Assembly (NCBI RefSeq): GCF_905147365.1
Contig: NC_056428.1
Span: forward strand, 30,348,001-30,412,000
Direction: 5' to 3'
DNA length: 64,000 nucleotides
Source: Aricia agestis
Lineage: Eukaryota; Arthropoda; Insecta; Lepidoptera; Lycaenidae
Under the pieces are notes generated by a model, which made no database searches, had not been told where the DNA came from, and was given only the letters and a program-made list of their open reading frames with translations. A program made the translations under genes and the position numbers. The first letter of the stretch is position 1, and the number at the start of each line of letters is the position of its first letter. Positions 24,131-34,350 of this stretch are shown piece after piece.

Positions 24131-24304
24131 TAAATTATACGAGTAACGTAATAGTCTCCTTTTGTTGCTACCCGAAATTGATATTAAAATTTTAAATAAC
24201 ATTCGGTATTTTACAATACTTCTTTTGAACCTCGAGCTTAGAAAACTCTAGTCACTATTTTGTGGATAGCATTGTAATTTGTAAATTACAATACTATGCA
24301 CAAC

Positions 24305-24468
24305 GTTACACGGTCAGTCTTGGAGTCTGGACTCTGGCATCAGTTCTGTCCATCAGTCTGATCTAGGCTGACCTCTTGATTGATGAACTGATCATTTTTT
24401 TTACTATGTACTTTCCGGCCATCAGTCTCAGACTGATGAACTGAACAGATGCCAGACTGACCGTGTAA
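24305..24468. mobile_element. MITE with cagtc-rich terminal inverted repeats
   Basis: Ends gttacacggtcagtc and gactgaccgtgtaac are exact complements. Further inside, 'gtctggcatcagttctg' style words pair again. Related words at 53985-54110 show a second, decayed copy. Confidence 0.7.
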
Positions 24469-25209
24469 CCCTAGTATAAGGGTCGGTTCAGATAGCAATG
24501 TAATGGGCAAAGTGATGAATTTTTAATTTCTGAATTCAAAACTGCACGGCCAAAATATTATGTCGATCACAGAATATGTCGATACAAAGTGTCTTTTTAT
24601 TTACATTTTTATATTGAGATTAGTGAAAGATCATGCATGAGTGTTTATCACAAAGTCTGAGTCATTTGTATTTTAGCGAACCGTCACGGTCACGGATATT
24701 GTGATAATATACATTATATTATATAGTTATTATGACGTATCACGTATTTATTATATTATGTTCATATCAGCTGCTTACAAAACACACGATAAAGTTTTAT
24801 TTTCGATCGTATTTTAAATGTTAGTTGCCAGAATTTATAAATAGCTGCAGCAGTAAATAAACAATGTTTGCTGATTTTTGTTGAAATAGTTACGATGCAA
24901 TATGCGAATGGAATATAATGTTATGTATCTTTATTCTTTTTCATCTTATACTTAGATACATGTATAAATTTTCCCTATCTAATCAGTAACACGCCAAGAC
25001 AACTCATAGAAAATTCATTAATTTAATATAAATGTAATTTTCAATTTACTGGAAGCTGTCGAATGTTATTTTCCCTGACAGGATAATTATTGGTTTCGCT
25101 AGAATTTTTACCTTCAAGGCAAACGTAAAATGTAGCAGAAAATTTAAATACGATATTAGCAATTGAAATATTTTAAAATAGCTTCGATTTATGTTAAATA
25201 TTAAGGACT
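24469..25209. other. AT-rich non-coding sequence
   Basis: No gene or repeat recognised; composition becomes balanced abruptly at about 25210 where the LINE begins. Confidence 0.4.
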
Positions 25210-25212
25210 TGG

Positions 25213-26277
25213 GACACCGCTGCCCTCGACATCGAGGCTCTGGTCAACTTAACTCCGCTTCCTCTGCTTGTTCAGATGGAGGCAAGAAAGGCGGCTCTCA
25301 GGGCCAGGACGGAGGGCAGGACGAATTGGGCCTCCACCCCATTTCGACAGCTGGAACAGTCTCTCAGTGAATCACCTGTCATGGCCATGCCATCAGATGC
25401 CATGATCAAGGTGTATAGCTTTTCGAAGCAATACCACGTTTTTATACCTTCTAGGGAGGACTGGGAAAGAAAAATCCCAATCGATGTCCGCCCTAGCGAC
25501 ATAGTTTGGTTCACGGATGGAACAAGGAAAGACAACGGTGTGGGAGCCGGATTCTACGGAGGCAGGTCACCATAAGGCAAATACGCCTGTTTGGGGGAGT
25601 TTGCGACCGTGTTTCAGGCTGAAGTCTTCTCTATCCTCGGTTGTTCACTAGAAAGCCTGGAGATGGCCCTAGTTAATAAAAAAGTATTTATCTTCTCCGA
25701 TAGTCAAGCTGCACTTAAAGCACTGAATGCCGCAGAAGTCTCGTCCAAATTAGTTCTGGAATGCATTGAGATGTTAAACATGCTGGGAAGGAACAACAAC
25801 ATCCGCCTAGTATGGGTCCCGGGCCACAATAACGTCCCCGGCAATGAAACCGCTGACGAACTGGCTAGACTTGGGGCGGAGAGTCTCATATATGGCGCAG
25901 AACCGGTCTGTGGTATACCTCGCAGTACCACAAAGCAAGTGCTCAAGGAATGGGGTCACAAACTATGCAGGAAGCAATGGGCTGAGAACCCTGGCCTTGA
26001 ACATTCCAAGGTACTAATTCCTGGCTTCAACAAGAAACTATCACAATTAGTGCTCACCTTGGGTAGGAACCAATTAAGAATCCTTACCAGAAGCCTAACT
26101 GGGCACTGCAAGCTCAACAAACACCTAAACAGAATGGGTAAGTGTAGCATAACGACTTGCAGATTCTGTGAAGAGGAGGATGAAACACCTATTCACTTTC
26201 TTCTCGACTGTCTTGCTCTACTACAGAGCAGGAACAGGCACCTTGGTCGCACTCACAAACATTTTATTTTCGTTTAA
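25213..26277 (+). pseudogene. Dead LINE: end of reverse transcriptase, RNase H and C-terminal Cys/His motif
   Basis: One frame (25213-26277) first shows the end of a reverse transcriptase domain (ALVNLTPLPLLVQMEARKAA), typical of R1/LOA/I-type non-LTR elements. An RNase H fold follows with all four carboxylates in order: D in WFTDGT, E in FQAEVF, D in FSDSQAALKAL, and D in NETADELARLG after the H of WVPGHNN. The end carries a CRFCEEEDETPIHFLLDC Cys/His motif, as in these LINEs. A TAA at 25573-25575 interrupts the frame between the first D and the E. There is no upstream RT catalytic core and no long 3' UTR: the element is 5' truncated and its 3' side is cut by the Helitron at 26293. The opposite-strand frames are shadows. 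Confidence 0.9.
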
Positions 26278-26292
26278 TATTATACTACATTA

Positions 26293-26847
26293 CTAGTTGT
26301 CCCGCGCGGCTTCGCCCGCGTAAATTAGGAATTTTACGGAAACCGTGAGTACATTTTCTCGCAAAAATATAGCTTTAAGGGACATTTACGTGGTCTCACA
26401 GAAATAAATCAACGTGGTCTACTCTATATCTGTGCCAAATATTGCCATAAACCATGGGTGGGTGTCGCTGGGTCCAAAATCTTACTTGTTGGTAGCTTAA
26501 TATGCTCGGAATATTTCTCATGAAACCGAAGTCAGCACTTGTTTCAATATAAATTTTGAAGAGTTCCCTTCGATTACTCATGGATTCCTTCATCATGTCA
26601 CCACTTTTGTGAACATCGATACCAAATAGGAAGCCCTATACACCAAAAGAAAAAAAAATGAAAATCCGTTCACAAACGGCGGACTAATCGCTAAACATAA
26701 AGAAACGAACATAACACCTCCTCCTTTTTCGTTAAATCTGTAGCCTATGTGTTATTCTGATGTATAAGCTATATAATTATTGTAAAGCTTCATTAAAATC
26801 CGTTCAGTAGTTTTTGCGTAAAAGAGTAACAAACATCCATACATCCA
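26293..26847 (-). mobile_element. Helitron, minus strand, 5' end lost
   Basis: Begins with CTAG and the cgcgcggcttcgcccgcg hairpin (3' end on the minus strand) and follows the copy at 9706-10591 through 'ccgttcagtagtttttgcgt' to 'aacatccatacatccata'. The TCCTACTAATATT terminus is missing: the MITE at 26848 begins exactly there. It sits directly after the LINE frame. Confidence 0.75.
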
Positions 26848-27027
26848 TAAAGGCCCTTCCACACGACGTTTTTTACGCTCATTGTATCCATACAAACGCA
26901 AGTTGAACGCTCAGCAAACGCAAGGAAGTTTTCAACTTTATATCTGCCAAAACGCGATGAAAACGCGCAGAAGGCGAGCGCATCAGAAACGCGCGTCGCA
27001 AAAAATACGTCGTGTGGAAAGGCCCTA
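26848..27027. mobile_element. MITE with ccacacgacg terminal inverted repeats
   Basis: The left end taaaggcccttccacacgacg and the right end cgtcgtgtggaaaggcccta are near complements. The 180-bp body is rich in acgc/gcgt words. It is inserted at or beside the broken Helitron edge. Confidence 0.75.
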
Positions 27028-27705
27028 AGCGGGATTATGATGGTTCAGTCCCGCAAATACCGGGATTGAAATTTTCTTGCGGGATTGCATTCCCTAATCA
27101 CAAGCAATTGTATGTAAAGCTGTGGTAAAGCGCGGTGATCTCGCGGCTGCACCGCGCGTTCGCGCAGACGCATATTAAATTCAGACCAAAGACTAAGGTC
27201 TGGGTATAAAGAACACTTGAGTAATGAATATTAAAAGAGGTCTGCGATCAATATAAACACTGTCATCTCGGTTCAAAGTTTCCATTTTATCTCTCTTCTC
27301 ATTCGTTTTTTGCTAAGGAAAATATCTTGCTGCCTTTTTCTTTTGCGTTCAAACTGCAATTTCAGATACTACGACCTGTAGTTTTCAGTTGCTCGAAACT
27401 TATTATTGAGAGTTTTATTTCTTGTTGTTTCTAACTTAGCCTTTGCAGTCACTTATTTGTATCAATGGCTTATGTCCGGTCTTCGAGTTTTTTTGACTGG
27501 AGATGCCTGCGCCCTGAAGACAGATAGACGAACAGAATATATAAAAGTCTCAGTAGGTCCCGTTTTTACGCTTTGGCAAGGCTGAATAAATGGCCTTTTG
27601 ATAAATAAGTTTTTTAGGGTTTTAAATACAAATCTCAATCATTTAAATAAAATGTTTAACTTTAATGACAATTAATGCCAACGTTTTTGCCATAATATTG
27701 TAATT
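27028..27705. other. Non-coding sequence with a GTTCCGTA-family scrap
   Basis: 27480-27580 contains a worn piece of the family's 3' end (gacagatagacgaacag, 'gtcccgtttttacgctttgg'). No gene. Confidence 0.4.
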
Positions 27706-28060
27706 AATTTGAAGTGGCCAAGCGCCGAGGTCATTATCCATCCCGTCAAGTCACTCATTTTGAATCTCACAACATCTGGCCATCTGTTACGAGTGCAGTA
27801 GGGCTGTCAAAAACTCGGCAACGGCCATCAATACACCATCCTTTGTTATTAAATGCATTAGGCATCCCCCACCGCCTCCGAGGGAGGGTAGAACGTTAGT
27901 CTCCCTCCGGCTAAGTGTGCCGCAGGTATACCGACTAAAACTCCTCCATTCTTCCTGCCGTAGGACCTGGGCATTTTCGAGCCAGTTGCCGAAATACCAT
28001 CCTTATATGGAACGATAACCCACCCTATATAGGTTGGAACGCTCAAATAATATGGCTCTT
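27706..28060. other. GC-balanced segment of unknown identity
   Basis: Composition differs from the flanks and 60-codon frames exist on both strands (27714-27899 +, 27858-28046 -), but I recognise no protein. Probably a decayed retroelement or SINE-like unit. Confidence 0.25.
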
Positions 28061-28156
28061 AAGTCCTAATCCCTCAGTTACTGTCTACTGTATTCAGTAC
28101 GTAGCTAGGACACCGGAAAGAGCAGAGTATGACAATTGGCAACTAAAAGTACGCCT

Positions 28157-28319
28157 TACGGCCATTCCCAATATTTGATCTATCTCTGGTTTTGCCCTAC
28201 TAGAGATAGGAATAGCTCACAATTGACATAAAATATATGTCTCTAATGTCTAATGTGAGCTATTCCTATCTCTAGTAGGGCAAAACCAGAGATAGATCAA
28301 ATATTGGGAACGGCCGTTA
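28157..28319. mobile_element. Foldback MITE, CGGCC..CCCAATATTTGATC family, copy 1
   Basis: Arms of about 62 bp are almost perfect complements (gggttttgccctact-type core 'ctctggttttgccctactag'), around a centre 'tgacataaaatatatgtctc'. A compound copy is at 59570-59803. Confidence 0.85.
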
Positions 28320-28589
28320 GTATAGAACGTGGAAGCAGTTTTTTGACTTAGTCACTTTTCTATATTATGGTATTTTGAAGGTAACGGCCAAAAACGCATC
28401 TGCAGAAACTAGAAAGAGATCGCTTACGTATTTATAGAGCGTCGTCTCTGTCACACACCGTTTTACACGTCTTGGGATCAAAGATTTCGAGACAAAAAGT
28501 TGAGATGCGTCAACGATCATTACGTTATTGTTTATTCAAAAATGTGGTTGTTAAAGTTGATTATTGAAAGATATTCTTGGATTTCCATC

Positions 28590-28760
28590 AACACTAATAT
28601 ATTATAAATAGGAATGTGTCTGTCTGTCTGTTACCTCTTTACGCACAATTTCCTGAAATTTCGTGTGGAGATACATTGAGTCCCGAGAAAGGACATAGGA
28701 TATTTTTATCCCGGAATAAATGTAGGTACGGTTTCCGGGAGATTAACGAATTTTGGCGAA
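28590..28760 (+). mobile_element. Helitron 5' fragment
   Basis: 'actaatatattataaatagg', tgtctgtctgtctg, 'atttcgtgtggagatacatt' and 'cgagaaaggacataggatat' follow the same order as 20390-20560. It stops exactly where the MITE at 28761 begins. Confidence 0.6.
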
Positions 28761-28875
28761 CTGCGGGGCTAAAATGGTCGCTTTGAAGAACCATGATATG
28801 AATCATAATATGATTCATTTTTCTAAAATCGCAAAATGCAACTCTGCTTGCAATTCATTACTGTATTTTTGTACA
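28761..28875. mobile_element. Truncated MITE of the gcggggctaaaatggtc family
   Basis: About 115 bases match the inverted right half of the complete element at 40631-40834, with 'aaccatgatatgaatcataa' and 'caaaatgcaactctgcttgc'. The other half is absent. Confidence 0.7.
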
Positions 28876-29209
28876 CACAACACATTAAATACTTTATAAG
28901 TTTAAATAATACCTATAATTGTACCTGTTCGTAAAGGTAAATAAACTACTTTTTCTATTCAAGCAGTCGACCACAAAAGCTCTTGTAAGTGAGTAGTTTA
29001 GGAAACTCTAAATATATTTTTTGCTTTTTATAAGTCTCGAATCGGAATAACTATAGTCTATACTCGGTTTGAACACAACAATACGAATACATAATATTTC
29101 ATAGTAGAATAATAAGCGAAATAAATTAATTCCAAAACAGCAAAAAGTATCGCTATGTTATCAGAGTATTGCATTTTGAAAGTAAATACTTTTATCACTA
29201 TAGTCACAA
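28876..29209. other. AT-rich non-coding sequence
   Basis: No gene recognised; the 85-codon minus frame at 29058-29315 is hydrophobic but crosses into the neighbouring TIR element. Confidence 0.35.
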
Positions 29210-29519
29210 TAGACATAACGACCCAGTAGGCCGATTTCAAACAAGCTGACAAATCGGCGCGTTGTACCGCGTAGTCCCGCTGTAAGTATAACGCGTATAT
29301 ATTATGCATTTCCAAATTTGTATGGATTTGAAAGAATTCAGTTGTGTGAGCCGTCTTGCAAATGTGTCAATAAAATACAAATTTAGAAATGCATCTACGC
29401 GTCGCGTTGCGGTCTGAACTCTGAATTAACACGGCGCGCGCCGGCCCATATGACATACTACGTCAAACGTATAAATTTTGAGAACACTTCAAAGTCGGCT
29501 TACTGGTTCGTTCTGTCTA
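29210..29519. mobile_element. TIR element, tagaca.aacga.ccagta ends
   Basis: The left end tagacataacgacccagtag and the right end, inverted, tagacagaacgaaccagtaa align with few mismatches. A second inner pair ('gcatttccaaatttgtat' and 'atacaaatttagaaatgc') makes a nested hairpin. The interior is rich in cgcg. Confidence 0.65.
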
Positions 29520-29713
29520 ATGTGCCATAGGTACGCCGAAAACAATGTACATACACTGCTATCTCTTATCATACATACAATATTGATAAACGTGTAAGCA
29601 AAACTAAAAACAGCTGATTTAGTACGTATGTCAGTTGTAAATTACATAAGTGTTATCTTTTACAATAATAGTAAATATTACGCAAAGGTCGGAGCAGAGG
29701 GTGCTACTAGCAC

Positions 29714-29890
29714 AGGGCCCCCGCTACCATATATGTGCAATGTGTGCAATGCACATGGGCGCCATCCTCTGGGGGCGCCAAATCGCCATCTTTAGGGGCG
29801 CCAAAACCAAAGACCCAAAAAATTTGCCAAAAGAGGCGCCAAAATCCGTTTTTTGCACAAATGCGCCAGTAGCCCTTACGGGGGCCATGT
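29714..29890. mobile_element. hAT-like MITE with GGCGCC clusters and 8-bp target duplication
   Basis: ACTAGCAC is duplicated exactly at 29706-29713 and 29891-29898, the 8-bp size used by hAT transposases. The ends carry ggcccccg and, inverted, cgggggcc. The 177-bp body holds repeated ggcgcc words with spacer text such as 'caaatcgccatctttagggg'. It interrupts a repeat whose other copy is 11583-11620. The two frames across it are shadows. Confidence 0.75.
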
Positions 29891-29904
29891 ACTAGCACAT
29901 ACAG

Positions 29905-30679
29905 TAAATAATCCAAAATCTAACTAACATATTGCACACGTCATGTCCGAATATTGTCAGATTTATCTGAAATATCCAAAACTTTTTGTGTACAGTATGT
30001 TAAGCTGATTCCTCCTATTCAAAAGCCGCCGTTTGATTGAATTAGTTCAGCGCTCACCACCGCGGCGCTAGGTGCGTTTTGTTTACAAAACTTTTGTCAA
30101 TATACGTTACAAGTATTATTAAAGAGACAGAAATTATGGGGGTACATAGTACATACGAATGAATCAAAATTTAAACTAATATTCTTGGAGAAATTACGGT
30201 ATTATGAAATGCATCATCAAGCTATTTATTGCAATTGTGTTCAAAATGAGTTAAAATACAATTAATCTGCTTGTTTGTGTAATAGTAGCACTAAACTAAT
30301 AGTCACCTTAGTTAATTTTCGATTTAACCAGTTGGCCAAGCGTCACCTAGCTGTAGTGTTGAACGTTGCAGTCAACAAATCGGCTAAACGACGTATCACG
30401 TATAGCCGTGTGATTGAATGGCGTTGTTCAGTCAAAGGGCTAGCTGTTTAATTGAATGGGTTTTTTAACCAGTCGACTGCGACAGCTACACCGCGAGATA
30501 ACAAGCAATGGAGAATGTTACTAGGTATGCCAAATTGCTTGTAATTTTATCACAGTAAAGCCTGTATGTATACAAATACACTCGTTTTTGTTGCAGTCAA
30601 AAATACCTAGTAGTTTTGATTTTATAGGCATTCAAAGTTTCGAAAAATATCGAGTCCCACTAACAGTCCTTTGACCACA
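29905..30679. other. Non-coding sequence
   Basis: No gene. 'ttaaccagt' words at 30325 and 30463 flank about 150 bp of more balanced composition that may be a small unassigned element. Confidence 0.35.
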
Positions 30680-31000
30680 TGACATACGACGGGCCCCATA
30701 CAATAAACGTGTTTTTTTGGCTTTTTTGCTCTTCATCAATAACAGCAACAGGTAGGCACTTGGAATTTTCACCAAGGTCTTAATTATATGTGTACTTTAA
30801 TAATTAATAATAATAATGATGAACTCTTTATTTGCACATAATAAAATACAAAATGCGAAAGAGAAACAATTTTTAGGAAGAGCGCAAATTGGCGGTCTTA
30901 CCGCTTTAAGCGGTCTCTTCCAGACAACCATTAATAATAATATTAAAACAAAAAAAAAATTAAGGGAGGCTCCCATACAAAAATCAATCAATATGTAAAA
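30680..31000 (-). repeat. GTTCCGTA-family fragment interrupted by a LINE tail
   Basis: Reverse-strand order: 'gtatgggagcctcccttaat', AT-rich middle, 'acctgttgctgttattgatg', 'ccaaaaaaacacg'. Its AT-rich middle is split by 30815-30935, flanked on both sides by aataataat words. Confidence 0.65.
30815..30935 (-). mobile_element. 3'-terminal fragment of a non-LTR retrotransposon
   Basis: On the minus strand: tggttgtctggaagagaccg, cttaaagcggtaagaccgcc, then a T-rich trailer ending tgcaaataaagagttcatca. This is a familiar lepidopteran LINE 3' trailer with an AATAAA signal. It is flanked by attaataataat-type words that may be the target duplication. Confidence 0.6.
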
Positions 31001-32055
31001 GATGGCACGACCGCGCTAGTATATTATAAAAGAATCGGTACATAAAAAAATATTGCTTGTGATCTTGCGTTGTAGCGGCCAAAACGCTCCAGCTAGAAAA
31101 ACTAGACGTAGGCTGTATTTATAATATGCGGCAGGCAGATACTACCAAACGTTTTCAGTACCTACTCATCACCTTCAAGTATGCAAACTATGCTCGTTGC
31201 CCGTCTCAGCATTATAGCATTGTCTGACAATGCCTCAAATTCCACAGATAACGCACACTCAAAGCTTGCGGAATATAATGTATGAATTCCTACGTAAATA
31301 TTATAATATTATATTATTTTATAATAAATAGAAACTAGTAAAATATAAATCACAATGTAGTGTAGCAGCAAAACGAATTAATTTACTTTTTTATCTTTTT
31401 ACCCCCTTTCCAACAAGATTCATACTGTGTATCAGTTATTTTTAATGTTTAGTTTTTGTTCGATACGTCATAAAAGTGGCTTGACAGACAAGGATAAATT
31501 ACACATACAGGGTATATCAATGTAGGATTCACGGTTTTAAAGTTATTAATAAAAATATTATCCTATCAAAAAGAATGTATTTAGTAACAAAAATTACGAA
31601 AATAAAATTACTGTAAAAACTATCGTAAATATTAAAATTCGAAACACATAGAATTTTTAAACTCACTGAGGAGATAATGAATTTATTTGGGAGCGGTTTA
31701 TTTGGACTTTAAATTTGATTAAAAGTATTGGATTTTAGCGACATGCAGTATTTGCAAGCATTTATAAAACCGGTGCAAACAGTGCGCTGAAAAGATCAAT
31801 AAAAGTTGTTCGTGTGCCAAAATATTCATAGGATTTAGATAAAAATATATTATATTCTGAATTTTCTATGATACAGATATAATTATATCTTCTAATAAAA
31901 TAAGATTGTCCTCAAATGAGATGGTATACGAAATTAATAGCCTATTTGCAACCTTTCCGCAGAACTAAGTTTTAGCACCCTCTCCGTACATCAAGATCGA
32001 ACCTAGATTCGAGTTATGAGAATAGCTTCCGAATGTCCCGAAGGTAGTAAAAAAA
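31001..32055. other. AT-rich non-coding sequence
   Basis: No gene or repeat family recognised. Confidence 0.4.
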
Positions 32056-32958
32056 TAAATAGCCAAGTTCGCACTTGGACTTGTTGGTTCGTCGGACTCG
32101 CGCACGAAGGGTGTGCCGGCCGTTATAGAGCAAAAATAGGCCAAAAATTGTGTTTTTTGTATGGGCCCTTAAATTTGAATTTTATTTTAATATTATTATT
32201 TAGTACTAGCTGTTACCCGCAACTTCGTCCGCGTCAAAAAAATGTGATAAGCTATTGATAACAAAGAATGAACATTATGAACATGGTATCTAATTTGGAC
32301 CATAAATATCTTATGCAACAAGTAAAACATATCCTACTCCTTTTTGGAAGTCGGTTAAAAAGTAGCCTAAGTTACTCCTTATTACATCAGCTATCTGCCA
32401 ATAAAAGTCCTGTCAAAATCGGTCCAGCCATTTCGGAGATTAGCCGGAACAAACAGACAGACATACAGAGTACAGACAGACAAAAATTCTAAAAATTGTT
32501 ATTTTGGTGTATGTACCGTCTAAACATTCATAATATGCATGTGGTAAATAACTGTATTTCAATATTACAAACAGACACTCCAATTTTATTTATATGTATA
32601 GATGTATAGATATGTTATATGTATAGATGTATAGATTAAAGTACACATAATAATATTATATCTAAGGTCTATTGTGAAAATGTCAAGTACCTACCTGTTG
32701 CTATTATTGATATCGAGCAAAAAAGGCCAAAAAATCACGTTTGTTGTATTGGGAGTAAGTATATTAATATTTAATATTATGTATTTTGTTTTTAGTTTTT
32801 GTTGTTACAGCTGCAAAATAAATACATTATATTATATAATACATTATACAAAATCTGTAACAGAAGTCTAGCTATAGCGGTTCTTGTGATACTGCCTGGC
32901 GACGTACAGACAAACAGGTAACGAAGTCTTTCCCTTTGGGTACGAAACCTTAAAATAG
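32056..32958 (+). repeat. GTTCCGTA-family element split by a nested insertion
   Basis: The left part (32056-32206: cggactcgcgcacgaaggg, 'gttatagagcaaaaataggc') and the right part (32641-32958: 'tcaagtacctacctgttgct', 'tctagctatagcggttcttg', ttgggtacgaaaccttaaaa) together give a normal element. The break lies in the AT-rich middle, as in the copies at 30680 and 12283. Confidence 0.75.
32207..32640 (+). mobile_element. Nested lepidopteran repeat, ctagctgttacccgc type
   Basis: Starts ctagctgttacccgcaact, carries 'cttattacatcagctatctg' and 'aatcggtccagccatttcgg', then cagacagacatacag words, and ends in a tatatgtatagatgtatag tail, a simple-repeat ending like those of RTE-type LINEs and their SINEs. 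The 74-80-codon frames here have no motifs. Confidence 0.6.
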
Positions 32959-33070
32959 GATTTTTTTCCAAATGGTACCTCCGCAATGACGTCACAGAAC
33001 GAGGTGCAAAGTTCTCTAAAATTTAAAGATCCAAATGCCTAGCTTAGTGAAGATTGTCTACCGTCTACGG

Positions 33071-33413
33071 CAGGGTTTCTCAAACTTTCGGCTCCACGAA
33101 CCCCTGTTAAAATTTCCAAGTGACAACGAACCCCTTACTAACTAATGAAATCCCCCTCCCCCCTCCCCCCTCCCCCCACTCTCATAAAAGTATGTTATAG
33201 CAAAGATAAAAGGCAATTCATCGCTTTGCGCGAGAGTTCGAAATACTCTGCCTGTCTAACTGTCCAAAAATCTATCAAAGACATCATTTTGAAATCAGAT
33301 TCAAGAGTTTCATCTATGGACATTTCTAATAATGCCTCCTGTTGCCACCATTACGTAAATTTTGTCGCGAACCCCGTGCCGTCAAATGGCGTACCCCACT
33401 TTGAGAAACCCTG
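33071..33413. mobile_element. hAT-type MITE with 8-bp target duplication
   Basis: The ends cagggtttctcaaactttc and, inverted, cagggtttctcaaagtggg follow the CAGGG..TCAAA pattern of hAT elements. gtctacgg (33063-33070) and atctacgg (33414-33421) match at 7 of 8 bases, the expected duplication size. The 343-bp body includes 'cacgaacccc' words and a C-rich tract. The 89-codon frame across it is not a gene. Confidence 0.85.
33152..33177 (-). other. G-quadruplex-forming tract
   Basis: Four runs of 5-6 C on the plus strand, separated by single T, give four G runs on the minus strand, enough for an intramolecular quadruplex. It lies inside the hAT-type MITE and, if luna intron 1 spans it, the G-rich strand is the transcribed RNA's sense strand. 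Confidence 0.7.
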
Positions 33414-33918
33414 ATCTACGGTATATTGTTTGAAGTGACTCATTAACTTTTGTTGCAGAGAATTTTTTTCAACGTTAGCACTAATTGCTTGGAATTAACT
33501 TTAATCGTTGCCCCGTATGGGTTATCTCGGAGGAATGTTCCCCGTTCATTTGTCTTACTCGTGACCTAAAAAGCAACAATACTTAAGCGCTGCTTACGTT
33601 AAGAGATCCTTAAGTTTTGTTTTCTTCGGCAAAGACAGTAGGTATAGAATGTGTATATTAATTTAGTGATGGCATTATACCACATCACACCATGCTAGAC
33701 GAAGACGCGATTTCAGATAAGTAAAACGTAGCGAGTTTGATTTTTGGAACACACAGAATTGTTCTCCTATATGTAGTTATATATTTATACTGTGCTAACC
33801 GTTAGTCCCCAACTTGGAAGTGTTTTAAGTATTCACAATTTGGTTTAATCGTATATCGTAAATAGACTGCACTTAATTATCATTAAAGACATTTTAAGTA
33901 CCAGTGATCAGACTTAGC

Positions 33919-34350
33919 AAAATAAGTAAATCTTTTAAAGGTCAATGTATACGCCTTTACAATAAAATCCCGGAAAACGTTTAAAATCTATCAATTAATA
34001 AATTTAAAAAAGTAATTAAAGAACGTTTGTGTGCCAAAGCCTACTATACGGTCAAAGATTTCCTAAACGATAGCACATCTTGGGAGTAGGATGGCTGCTT
34101 GCAAGGCTGCTTCTACATTTATTATATGTGACTTACAATTGTGTATTCATATTGTATAGATTAAGTTATTTACATTGTAAATTTTATTTTTTTAAAAGAC
34201 AAATTTTCCACTTTTTTACTAAAAAGTGGCCCCGTGCGAGTTTCTTACGCCGGTTCTTCTCGCCGGGTTAGTTATCGAGCCGGTGGTAGGCAACATGTAG
34301 TTCAACATTCTGAAAATATTTGATTCAAATTTATTCAGAAATAAAACTTT
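33919..34350 (+). mobile_element. 3' end of a second LINE (C-terminus of reverse transcriptase ORF and 3' UTR)
   Basis: The frame ending at 34089 reads FKGQCIRLYNKIPENV, stop, then INKFKKVIKERLCAKAYYTV and KDFLNDSTSWE. This is the ORF2 C-terminal signature (RLYNKLP..., K.FK..LK..L..KAYYT..DFL) of CR1/L2-like LINEs of insects. One in-frame stop (TAA) shows it is dead. A 3' UTR of about 250 bases follows with 'cttacgccggttcttctcgc' and ends in a T/A-rich repeat near 34350. Confidence 0.7.

Noticed and set aside
25276..26277. Host RNase H gene
   Set aside because: Upstream text is the end of a LINE reverse transcriptase and the C-terminal Cys/His motif is that of LINEs; an in-frame stop is present.
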